IMG/VR virus record: IMGVR_UViG_3300023174_000046
Span: 62,001-126,000 of that record
Strand: one strand, 5' to 3'
DNA: 64,000 bases
DNA from: a virus
Shown here: positions 48,885-56,918 of the stretch, piece by piece
How the letters are laid out: each line of letters opens with the position of its first letter
Position numbering within the stretch: the stretch's first letter is position 1
Translations under genes and position numbers: made by a program
The notes under the pieces: generated by a model
Database searches by the model: none
What the model saw: only the letters and a program-made list of their open reading frames with translations
Told to the model about the DNA's origin: nothing

Positions 48885-50480
48885 ATGGGCACATTCAATA
48901 CAGCGCTACCATCTCCAAACACGGATAATATATACAGGTTTGGAGACAATACTGAATACTATTACGATCTAATGCTATATAATGCAAACGAAGAGTTTGT
49001 AAGATTAAAGACACAGAGCGTCAAGGAATTAATAATAAACGATAACCTTCTAGATTTCTATCATAAGGGTACACTCACTTTTAGAAATGACATAGATGCT
49101 ATAGAAAAAATTACTACTGAACCAGACGGTACATCACAGAATAGCTTTGGTACTAATTTTGCACCATCTAAAGGTGGTCAAAATACCCTCCTTCCTTTTG
49201 CATTTAGGGGCGATTGCCGTGACTATCTTATTGTAGATATATGCCCCAGACTAAATGATCAAGTGAATTACAATTACGGAGAACAGCTCAATAAAATATG
49301 GAGACTTAAATTTGTTTTTGCTATATATGATATCGAAGATATTACTGGTCAAACAGTAGAAGAAAAATATAAAAAATTACATTTCTGGGACTATAGCTAC
49401 CAAATAATGACAGAAAAAAATATTGATTTTTCTACTACCATGTTCACTAATGCTGTAGATAAGATTAATCTCGATGATAGTGAACGAACAATGAAAACAG
49501 GAGCAGCATTAAAAGAAATAATTAATGCAACTTTCCCATCCCGGGAAGGTTTTACAATTAAATTTGGTGAATTTGACGAAGGCAGTACAGATATTTTCTA
49601 TTCTTCACCTATTGCGTCAAAAGCTCTAATAGATTATCAATATGTAGATTCATTTCATGTAAGCAGCCCTAGCAATAACTATGATTTTAGTCTTTTACGT
49701 AAAGAGAGATTCACAAACGAGTGGACATATAAATCATTAAAAACTTATTTTGATAATGCATACGAAAGAAGAGTTACGAACAATCTTGATGGTGGTGGTC
49801 CTTTACATCTGGAAAAATTTCTCGTCGGCAGTTACAGTGATAGCAACAGTACAAATTACACGAATGTTTCAAGAACTCCGGTAAGTTCAAAAAATAATGC
49901 TTATTTACCTGATTATTCACAAATACAAAAGTATAGATTTTTTCCTACCGCAGGCAACGATGTACAAAATTTTATTACTACAAATCAAGTTCATGCGTAT
50001 GATTTTACTGGTAAAGAATTTGTTATAGATGTACAAGAAAATGACTTCACAAGAATACTAGACATATTTGAAACAAACTATGTTCAAGCATTCAAAGGTA
50101 ATGCTACAGGCCCTTGGTCGACATTAACAAAAAATGAATACCGTAGAAACAATAGAAACTATAATGCTGATTATAGCGTTGCAAATTCTCGTGATCAAAG
50201 ACTCTCTGCTGGGCGAAATGAAGTGTTAAAAAAGGCTCTCTTTTTAAACAATACTATTAATTTTATAGCTCCAGGATTAACTATGAGACAAGCAGGTAGA
50301 TTTATTTCAATTGATAGAGATAGCTCCCAGCCGAGTAATAAATTTGATGATAAATTTCTTGGCACTTATTTTGTTGTAGAAGTAAACCATGTGTTTCGTG
50401 GTAATATGTATGAAACAGAAATGACTTGCGTTAAACCCTACATCTTTTCTAATCCTAAAAATGTGGAGGATGTCATATGA
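48885..50480 (+). CDS. Baseplate hub protein (gp27/late-control D-like)
   Basis: 531 residues. The beta-rich N-terminus (DLMLYNANEEFVRLKTQSVK, then LLDFYHKGTLTFRN) and the C-terminal domain (PGLTMRQAGRFISI, then FLGTYFVVEVNHVFRGNMYE) match the plan of hub proteins such as T4 gp27 and P2 gpD: an assembled OB-barrel receptor for the spike, with a conserved GxxxVxxxxHxF-type strand. It overlaps the next gene by 4 nt. No lysozyme domain is present. Confidence 0.65.
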   Translation: MGTFNTALPSPNTDNIYRFGDNTEYYYDLMLYNANEEFVRLKTQSVKELIINDNLLDFYHKGTLTFRNDIDAIEKITTEPDGTSQNSFGTNFAPSKGGQNTLLPFAFRGDCRDYLIVDICPRLNDQVNYNYGEQLNKIWRLKFVFAIYDIEDITGQTVEEKYKKLHFWDYSYQIMTEKNIDFSTTMFTNAVDKINLDDSERTMKTGAALKEIINATFPSREGFTIKFGEFDEGSTDIFYSSPIASKALIDYQYVDSFHVSSPSNNYDFSLLRKERFTNEWTYKSLKTYFDNAYERRVTNNLDGGGPLHLEKFLVGSYSDSNSTNYTNVSRTPVSSKNNAYLPDYSQIQKYRFFPTAGNDVQNFITTNQVHAYDFTGKEFVIDVQENDFTRILDIFETNYVQAFKGNATGPWSTLTKNEYRRNNRNYNADYSVANSRDQRLSAGRNEVLKKALFLNNTINFIAPGLTMRQAGRFISIDRDSSQPSNKFDDKFLGTYFVVEVNHVFRGNMYETEMTCVKPYIFSNPKNVEDVI

Positions 50481-52096
50481 GTATTAAAACTATGGTACCA
50501 CAACTTTGCGATATTAATCTTGCATCGTCAAAGTTTATACTTGAAAAATATACTAACTATCTCGAATACTTAGGCGATTTTGTAGATCAAATAGAAACAG
50601 CCTTAAAGTATAGAGATACTTTTTTTGATAACGACTCAATAAAAAATAGAATTAATTTCTTTGATAGCTTACAAGATAAATTTGAAACTTTTAGTGATGA
50701 TTTTGTTGCTTATTGGTACGAAATATACAGAAGTAATCCCGATTTTATAAAATCTGAAGTTAATAGCAGTACACTCAAGCTTGATAGTGATAGTATTGGA
50801 AAATTTACCAATTCTACTTATATCATTGATGATAGTATAAGCCCTATTTCTGATTGGTCGATGAATAGCTCCCCACCACCTTCATATATACCTTATAATA
50901 CACTACAAAAGATTTCACCTTGGACAAAGCAAATGATTGAAAGGGCAAGCTTCAGAACTACTAATATGTATCGTAGTAATATTGTAATGGTACAGCCGCA
51001 GGACGCAAGCCCCGTAAGAGCACACGGGACAAACCTCGTTACAGATGAATTATACTTTACAAGAACAGTATCAGAAATTAAAAGAATAGCTGTAGAAAAA
51101 ATTACCAAAAAATTTGAAAAAGAGATAAAAGTATTACTACGTTATTGTAATATTAACGATAACGAAGCCTTAAATTATCAAGATTTAAATCAAAACAAAA
51201 GCTATGTTGGGCAATATACTTTTGAAATAGATGTTGAACGCGTACGGTATCAAGTAGATGTTTTATCAAATAGAATCAAGTACCTTAAAAGTAGAATATC
51301 TAACGAAGAAGTCTTATCATCAGAAAAAATTGCTACTGTTAATATTGAACAAAAATCAACATCTCAATTGGATAGGATTTACAAAAACAATCTACTTACA
51401 CGTTTAGATCAATTGGTACCACGCAATATATACAAAACAGTTTCAGTCATTGAGCAAACAAAAACAATACCAGCTTCTGAAACGTTTGGTGAATTAAATG
51501 TAGCTGCTGAAAATACTGGTAATACACAAACTGCACCCAAGCAAAATATACCTTCAACGTTTCAACATTACCCCGATAACGTATCTCTCCCAACATACCA
51601 AGCCCCAAAGTGGGTAAACGATTTTGCGCAGTGTTTGGGTGTCGGCTCTACACTCAAAGCTTTTGAAGGGTTTGCAGATCCTCTTACAAACTTTGCTAAT
51701 GCTTCTTCTACCGATTTTGATCTTTTCGGTGCATTAAACAAAATTAATCCTTTCGGAATAGATCTAGCAGGGTTTAATATTGAACCTGATGCATTCTTAC
51801 AGCAATTACAGCAAATGCTCAATTCGTTTGATGTATCCACTATACCTGCATTATTCGGTTCAAGCTTCCCAATACCATCATTCACTCTTGGCGAGCTCTT
51901 TGATATGGGTGGCAAAGTTGGTGATCTGAAAGAAGTAGCACTTAAGCAAGCACAAGACATTGCTCTAAACACTATAAAGGATCAAACACTTAACTTGCTC
52001 AATAGCTTAGTTTGCGGCACCGCTCAGAATGTGTTGGCCGGTAGTGGTGGTGGTTTCGGTCCGTTCAATAGCTTGACTAGCGGGCTCATTGGTTGA
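50477..52096 (+). CDS. Baseplate-associated structural protein of unknown family
   Basis: 539 residues, beginning after a strong Shine-Dalgarno sequence (GGAGGATGTCAT). The N-terminal half is helical with charged coiled-coil segments (VERVRYQVDVLSNRIKYLKS); the C-terminal third is Phe/Leu/Gly-rich (FGALNKINPFGIDLAGFNIE) and ends with a Cys-containing helix and a Gly-rich tail. The last 90 nt are antisense to the terminase small subunit gene. It sits between hub and wedge genes; I do not recognise it. Confidence 0.5.
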   Translation: MSIKTMVPQLCDINLASSKFILEKYTNYLEYLGDFVDQIETALKYRDTFFDNDSIKNRINFFDSLQDKFETFSDDFVAYWYEIYRSNPDFIKSEVNSSTLKLDSDSIGKFTNSTYIIDDSISPISDWSMNSSPPPSYIPYNTLQKISPWTKQMIERASFRTTNMYRSNIVMVQPQDASPVRAHGTNLVTDELYFTRTVSEIKRIAVEKITKKFEKEIKVLLRYCNINDNEALNYQDLNQNKSYVGQYTFEIDVERVRYQVDVLSNRIKYLKSRISNEEVLSSEKIATVNIEQKSTSQLDRIYKNNLLTRLDQLVPRNIYKTVSVIEQTKTIPASETFGELNVAAENTGNTQTAPKQNIPSTFQHYPDNVSLPTYQAPKWVNDFAQCLGVGSTLKAFEGFADPLTNFANASSTDFDLFGALNKINPFGIDLAGFNIEPDAFLQQLQQMLNSFDVSTIPALFGSSFPIPSFTLGELFDMGGKVGDLKEVALKQAQDIALNTIKDQTLNLLNSLVCGTAQNVLAGSGGGFGPFNSLTSGLIG

Positions 52097-52522
52097 TACA
52101 TCGATAACGTTAGCTTCTTTTACGAGCTTCTTGAACATATCCTCTCTTGTACCGACAAGCATGTCCTTAGCTTCACCGATAAGATCTTTCTTGATTTCAT
52201 GGTCCATTTTTTTTAAGTCTTTAAGAGTATTGCTCTTTTTATCCTGCACAATTATTTTGTTTAAAGTCTCTATAGCAGTTGATGTTGCATTTAATAATTC
52301 TGCATATGCAGATAAATCTTTTGCATCAGGCGCCGCGTTTAAATAAACATTTAAATTCTTTACTAAATCTAAACCTTCATTAATTACAGTACTAGCACTT
52401 TCAATCACATACTCTTCTAAATTTTCTTTTGTAGCAGCTTTACGAAATTCTTTCTTAACTTCAGTATTTTTTTCTTTTAAAGCATCTATTATATTGTCAA
52501 TGTCATCACTATTATCAGGCAT
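52007..52522 (-). CDS. gp16: Terminase small subunit (T4 gp16-like)
   Basis: 171 residues (T4 164). The T4-like gp16 plan is visible: an acidic disordered start (PDNSDDIDNIIDALKEKN), a central helical pair (VIESASTVINEGLDLVKNLN and LSAYAELLNATSTAIETLNK, like ENLxxLIExGxEAI and HPRAYEVxxxLI in relatives) and a charged C-terminus. gp16 recognises DNA for packaging and stimulates gp17. Here it is separated from gp17 by 13 kb, on the opposite strand, and its 3' end overlaps the hub-region gene by 90 nt. Call is from pattern, not strong identity. Confidence 0.65.
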   Translation of the reverse strand: MPDNSDDIDNIIDALKEKNTEVKKEFRKAATKENLEEYVIESASTVINEGLDLVKNLNVYLNAAPDAKDLSAYAELLNATSTAIETLNKIIVQDKKSNTLKDLKKMDHEIKKDLIGEAKDMLVGTREDMFKKLVKEANVIDVSTNEPASQAIERTETTTTTGQHILSGAAN

Positions 52523-52529
52523 ATATAGT

Positions 52530-52537
52530 TATTTATC
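52530..52537 (-). promoter_or_regulatory. Late-type promoter box GATAAATA of gp16
   Basis: Minus-strand GATAAATA, 7 nt before the ATG at 52522. It abuts the -35 box of the divergent dUTPase promoter. Confidence 0.5.
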
Positions 52538-52570
52538 TTGATTTCTAGAATTCTATATTATTATTAATAT
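52538..52570 (+). promoter_or_regulatory. Early-type promoter of dut
   Basis: TTGATT (52538-52543), 15 nt, TATTAT (52559-52564), 6 nt, ATG at 52571. Confidence 0.58.
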
Positions 52571-53005
52571 ATGAGATCAGTACTAGAATTTATTAAGACG
52601 CATGAAGACGCGGTTTTACCCACGAAAAACCATGTTAATGATACAGGATATGATGTTTATAGTATTAAGAGTGTATGTATACCGGCACGAGGCTCTAATA
52701 TTGTGCCTGTAGGTCTTCAGTTTGCATATATTCCAGAAGATTATTGGGTAAGAGTAGAGTCGCGCAGCGGTTTAGGGTTCAAGCACGGTATAATGGCGCA
52801 TCCAGGTATTATTGATAATGGTTACCGTGGTGATGCAGGTATTAAGCTCTACAATTTAACTGAAAAGGACTATACAGTTTCGCGTGGTGATAGAATTGCA
52901 CAGTTTGTCTTGTACCCATTAATTTCAAATGTAACAGTTGGGTTTACTGAAGTAGTAGCTGAATCAGATAGAGGTGACAAGGGGTTTGGAAGCTCTGGTA
53001 AATGA
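52571..53005 (+). CDS. dut: dUTPase
   Basis: 144 residues, normal for trimeric dUTPases. All five motifs are present: NDTGYDVYS (1), ESRSGLGFKHG (2), GIIDNGYRGDAGI (3, with catalytic Asp and the Tyr that excludes ribose), GDRIAQFVL (4) and DRGDKGFGSSGK (5, the flexible lid). It hydrolyses dUTP to dUMP, keeping uracil out of phage DNA. The 3' end overlaps gp44 by 4 nt, forming an early dut-gp44 unit. Confidence 0.96.
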   Translation: MRSVLEFIKTHEDAVLPTKNHVNDTGYDVYSIKSVCIPARGSNIVPVGLQFAYIPEDYWVRVESRSGLGFKHGIMAHPGIIDNGYRGDAGIKLYNLTEKDYTVSRGDRIAQFVLYPLISNVTVGFTEVVAESDRGDKGFGSSGK

Positions 53006-53934
53006 ATTTTAATAATCTCTGGGTTGAAAAATACCGACCTAAATCTTTGTCTGATATTGTACTTGTTGAAGAGACGAGATCAATAGTTAATTCATTTAAA
53101 GACAAAAAAGAGATACCGAATCTCCTGTTAATCGGCATACAAGGTATTGGAAAAACTTCTCTGGCAAAAATCATTGTCAATGACATCTTAGGGTGTCAAT
53201 ATCTTTATATTAATGCAAGCGATGAGAATGGTATTGATACTATACGAAACAAGGTTGTAAGCTTTTCTAAGACCAAAAGCTTTGATGGTGGTATCAAGGT
53301 CATTATACTAGATGAGGTAGATGGTATTAGCCTAGAAGCGCAAAAAGCATTAAGAAATACAATGGAGGAATATTCTGCTAATACGCGTTTTATTTTGACA
53401 GGAAATTACAAGCATAAAATCATACAAGCGCTGCAAAGTCGTTGTCAGGAGTTAAATCTTATTCCCCCTTTAGAAGGCATGGCTAAGCGAGTATTAACAA
53501 TTTTAAGAAGTGAAAGTATAAAGCTAGATGATGCTCAAAAGAAAGACCTTGTTACTTTAATAAAAAAGCTGTACCCAGACTTTAGAAAAATAATTAACGA
53601 GATTCAAAAATTTAGCAGCTCTGGCTCTCTAACCATACCACAGCTATCCATTAACAACGATATTATTGTGAAGATAGCTGGATTTATAAAAGAAAAGAAG
53701 AGTAATATTGGTAGAAAATATTATATTGAAAATGAAGAAAAATTTCAAGGTGACTACACAACACTATTGCGTGAGCTTTTCAATTTTACAAATGATGCGT
53801 TAGATTTTAATAATGAAAAAGCAAAAAAAGCTTTGCTTGTTATTTCGGAGCATTTATATAGGAGCAGTTTTGTAGTTGATCAGGAGATTAACTTTTACAG
53901 TTGTATTATTGCGCTTGAAGGGCTAATAAGTTAG
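53002..53934 (+). CDS. gp44: Clamp loader large subunit (T4 gp44-like)
   Basis: 310 residues (T4 319). AAA+ motifs: LWVEKYRPKSLSDIV at the start, GIQGIGKTS near residue 45 (Walker A), VIILDEVDG near 99 (Walker B), NTRFILTGNY (sensor 1) and LQSRCQEL near 142 (SRC arginine finger). It opens gp45 onto primer ends. The partner gp62 is not found next to it, unlike in T4. The stop shares a TTAG with the convergent gene. Confidence 0.94.
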   Translation: MNFNNLWVEKYRPKSLSDIVLVEETRSIVNSFKDKKEIPNLLLIGIQGIGKTSLAKIIVNDILGCQYLYINASDENGIDTIRNKVVSFSKTKSFDGGIKVIILDEVDGISLEAQKALRNTMEEYSANTRFILTGNYKHKIIQALQSRCQELNLIPPLEGMAKRVLTILRSESIKLDDAQKKDLVTLIKKLYPDFRKIINEIQKFSSSGSLTIPQLSINNDIIVKIAGFIKEKKSNIGRKYYIENEEKFQGDYTTLLRELFNFTNDALDFNNEKAKKALLVISEHLYRSSFVVDQEINFYSCIIALEGLIS

Positions 53935-54524
53935 CGCTTTGGCAAGTAACGGTGTACGTAGCTAGCTACCGAAGGTGACTTGTCGCCTTCCGCAGGCACT
54001 GCAGGAATCTTAACATTTTTATTAAGAAGCTTTCTATCGCCCTTTATAAGTTTACCTTTACCGTCATCGGAAGTTACTGTATGTGCAATTTGTTGCTCAT
54101 CTTCAGGTTTTTCTTGTTCAGGTTTAATTTGTGTCTTATCTTTTCTCTTTAATGAATCAGGAATAGGTGGTAAGTCCGTGCCATTATTATAAGGTTGTAA
54201 GAATTTTCCTGGAACTGTCAAGTACTCAACATATCTTCCAGGGGCAATTTCTTGTGTAATATCTACATCAAATTCACTGCCTGTAATCTCTGCATTGCCA
54301 CCACCTTGTGTTGTGGGTCTGATAGGCTTCACAGCACCTACTCTCAACAGAAGATCTGATTCTGCCCACGATTTTAACTTATTTTGGTATGCTTCTGTCT
54401 GATCTTTAAAAAAGTCCGATTTAAAAACTTCTGGTTTAATATGCACCATGTAACCATATAAAAACCCGCCACGTGTAAATTGCTGCAGGTATGACTCTAG
54501 CAAACCATTAAACTTTCTTTTCAT
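53931..54524 (-). CDS. Hypothetical late protein with capsid-targeting-like N-terminus
   Basis: 197 residues. It begins MKRKFNGLLESYLQQF, with an LLE-Ser site like that cut by prohead protease. A globular part (FLYGYMVHIKPEVFKSDFFK; APGRYVEYLTVPGKFLQPYN) and a charged, Lys/Glu-rich C-terminus follow. It has a perfect late box 6 nt before the start codon and lies alone on the minus strand between gp44 and gp25. Not recognised. Confidence 0.6.
   Translation of the reverse strand: MKRKFNGLLESYLQQFTRGGFLYGYMVHIKPEVFKSDFFKDQTEAYQNKLKSWAESDLLLRVGAVKPIRPTTQGGGNAEITGSEFDVDITQEIAPGRYVEYLTVPGKFLQPYNNGTDLPPIPDSLKRKDKTQIKPEQEKPEDEQQIAHTVTSDDGKGKLIKGDRKLLNKNVKIPAVPAEGDKSPSVASYVHRYLPKR
53958..53990. repeat. 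Two adjacent inverted repeats after gp44
   Basis: A 12-bp perfect palindrome GTAGCTAGCTAC (53958-53969) and a 20-bp inverted repeat GAAGGTGACTTGTCGCCTTC (53971-53990, one G-T pair). They lie in the C-terminal codons of the minus-strand gene and about 25 nt after the gp44 stop. There is no U-run. Confidence 0.5.
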
Positions 54525-54530
54525 TATATA

Positions 54531-54538
54531 TATTTATA
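54531..54538 (-). promoter_or_regulatory. Late promoter box TATAAATA
   Basis: Perfect consensus on the minus strand, 6 nt before the ATG at 54524. Confidence 0.68.
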
Positions 54539-54571
54539 TCTTTAAAACTAATTTTGTAGATATAATTTGGT

Positions 54572-54579
54572 ACTAAATA
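54572..54579 (+). promoter_or_regulatory. Late-type promoter box ACTAAATA of gp25
   Basis: ACTAAATA, 7 nt before the ATG at 54587. Confidence 0.45.
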
Positions 54580-54586
54580 CTTATAT

Positions 54587-55057
54587 ATGAGTATTAAGAT
54601 AGAGAGCATTAAAGACGTAACTAATGTAAATGATCTTAAGTATCAAGACTTAAAGCTAGATTTTGAATACACATATACACAAAATTCCGAATTTTTAAAG
54701 AAAAATGAAATTATTGATTTGAAGGTAGATTACGATCTAAATGCTATTAAAAATAGTCTTAGAAACATGTTTTTGACTAATCGTGGGGAAAAGCTATTAA
54801 ACCCATATTTTGGCATTGGTTTAGCAAATTTTGTGTTCGATCAAGTCACGCAATCAACTGCCAAAGCGATTGGTGACGCTATTTTAAGCAATATAACCAC
54901 ATTTGAACCTAGAGTTCAAGTAAACAAAGTAAATGTTATTGCAAACGAAGATGACAATAGCTATACAATTAATATAATTTTAAGTGTGCCTCAATTAAAA
55001 GCTGAATTAGTAAATCTAACAGGCCTATTAAATAATAAAGGATTTAATTTTGCCTAA
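54587..55057 (+). CDS. gp25: Baseplate wedge protein (T4 gp25-like)
   Basis: 156 residues (T4 132). The gp25/GPW family core is clear: DYDLNAIKNSLRNMFLTNRG, then EKLLNPYFGIGL and FEPRVQVNKVNV with the EPR motif that contacts the sheath initiator and gp6. An N-terminal extension of about 40 residues is present. It joins the wedge to the first sheath ring. Followed after 2 nt by the gp6-like gene, as in many contractile phages. Confidence 0.92.
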   Translation: MSIKIESIKDVTNVNDLKYQDLKLDFEYTYTQNSEFLKKNEIIDLKVDYDLNAIKNSLRNMFLTNRGEKLLNPYFGIGLANFVFDQVTQSTAKAIGDAILSNITTFEPRVQVNKVNVIANEDDNSYTINIILSVPQLKAELVNLTGLLNNKGFNFA

Positions 55058-55059
55058 TC

Positions 55060-56916
55060 ATGAGCTCAACAATAAACCAAGACGCCAACCTAACAATTAA
55101 CCAGCAAGGGTATGCTGCATTTGATGCAACATCTTTAAAGCAGTTAATCATAGACAGACTTAATAACGGAACACTTTTTACAGATCAAAATTATGAAGGT
55201 AGCAATATTTCTGCAGTTATTGATATTGTGTCTTATGCATATCATGTTTTGCTTTTTTATCTCAACAGAACAGCATCAGAGAGTCTATTTAGTCAAGCAA
55301 CGCTATATGAAAATATAAACAAAATTGTAAAAGAGCTAAACTACAAACCGATCGGCTACCAATCTGCTCTCTTGAGCTTTCAAGCTACAGCTTCTAAAAA
55401 TCTTGTAAAAGATACCTACACAATTAAGCGGTACTCATATTTTACAGTAAACGGTATTAATTATAGCTTTAACAATGATGCTACTTTTGTAAAGAATACT
55501 AACACTGACGAAGTATTAACACTTTTTAGTGAAAACAATCTACTATATCAAGGAACGTATGTAGAATACCCACTATACACTGCAATTGGTGACGATTTTG
55601 AATCACTAAACATAACCTATGTCGCGAATAATGAAAATCAAAAAATAGATCATTTTAATATTGACGTTTATGTAAAAGAAAAAACTACCGGCAAATATTA
55701 CAAATATGCTGAATCATCATCATTATTTTTAAATGATTCCAACGCTCGTGTATTTGAAAAACGTTTTGATGAAAATGAAAGGTATGAAATTAAATTTGGT
55801 AACGGTATCACAGGTAGAAAATTAGAAGCAGGGGATGAGATAGCAATTTATTTCTTACAAACAGATGGCAAAGAAGGCGAAATAGATATTGGCATTTTAA
55901 ATGGTAATAAACTATTTTTATATAATTCTGCTAGATACAATACCATCTTAACTGATACAATATCTGAAAACTTACTCCTCTTACAAGACACTCAAACAAA
56001 ATATATTTCATTCTCAAATACTGACCCATCTACAAAATATCAAGATAAAGAATCAACTGATCAAATTAAATCGAATGCTCCAAAAATTTATAACTCTCAA
56101 TATAGACTCGTCACAGCTAGCGATTATGAAACGTTTGTGAATAGAAATTTTGCCAACATTATAAGCTCTACAAGAGCAGTTAATAATTGGGATTATTTAA
56201 ATGGTCATTTTAGATATTTCTACGATATACAGTTAAACAAACCTAATGATGATTCTCGTGTATTGTTTAACCAAACACGCTTTGCTGATACTTGTGATTT
56301 TAATAATGTTTATATATACGGCATACCAAGACTAGAAAAAATCACATCTCTTACCCAAAGAACAAACTATTTAAATGCCGCGCAAAAAGAACTCCTACTC
56401 AATCAATTGCAGAACTACAAGACGTTAACAGCTGAAATAATTATTACAGACCCGGTTTATGTAGCGGTTGATTTTGGAATAAAAAGAGCCGGTGAAGTGA
56501 CTTCACCAGATTTAACTAATCAGTGCAAACTCGTTATTACCAAGAATGTATTATCACAAATTGATAACCAAACAATTAAAAATAACGCGTATAATATTAT
56601 AAAAACATTCTTTGATTCAACAAATAACAGTTTAGGTATTCTATTTGATATCAACGCACTAACATCACAAATTTTTAATATAGCTGGTGTAGAAGATTTT
56701 TACGTTGAAAGAACAGATGATCAAGGCACATTCAGTGTACCAGGGTTAAATTTTGTTGTATGGAACCCTGTATACCCTGATGGTGATACACAAATAGTTT
56801 CACAAAACTATCAACTACCTTACTTTAAATACCCCTTCCTAAACAACCCATTAGACTTTTTAAACAAAATAGAGGTACTAACAACAACAAATGTTAATAC
56901 AAAAATTGAGTATTAA
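55060..56916 (+). CDS. gp6: Baseplate wedge protein (T4 gp6/baseplate J-like)
   Basis: 618 residues (T4 gp6 660). It carries the J-like pattern: an N-terminal IIDRLNNGTLFTDQNYEGSN then SYAYHVLLFYLNRTASES, a middle beta domain with FGNGITGRKLEAGDEIAIYF (FGDGxxGxxPxxGxxVxVxY motif of J proteins), and RLVTASDYETFVNRNF near residue 345, the conserved RAVTxxDYE block. Dimers of this protein make the ring around the hub that triggers sheath contraction. Confidence 0.88.
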   Translation: MSSTINQDANLTINQQGYAAFDATSLKQLIIDRLNNGTLFTDQNYEGSNISAVIDIVSYAYHVLLFYLNRTASESLFSQATLYENINKIVKELNYKPIGYQSALLSFQATASKNLVKDTYTIKRYSYFTVNGINYSFNNDATFVKNTNTDEVLTLFSENNLLYQGTYVEYPLYTAIGDDFESLNITYVANNENQKIDHFNIDVYVKEKTTGKYYKYAESSSLFLNDSNARVFEKRFDENERYEIKFGNGITGRKLEAGDEIAIYFLQTDGKEGEIDIGILNGNKLFLYNSARYNTILTDTISENLLLLQDTQTKYISFSNTDPSTKYQDKESTDQIKSNAPKIYNSQYRLVTASDYETFVNRNFANIISSTRAVNNWDYLNGHFRYFYDIQLNKPNDDSRVLFNQTRFADTCDFNNVYIYGIPRLEKITSLTQRTNYLNAAQKELLLNQLQNYKTLTAEIIITDPVYVAVDFGIKRAGEVTSPDLTNQCKLVITKNVLSQIDNQTIKNNAYNIIKTFFDSTNNSLGILFDINALTSQIFNIAGVEDFYVERTDDQGTFSVPGLNFVVWNPVYPDGDTQIVSQNYQLPYFKYPFLNNPLDFLNKIEVLTTTNVNTKIEY

Positions 56917-56918
56917 AA

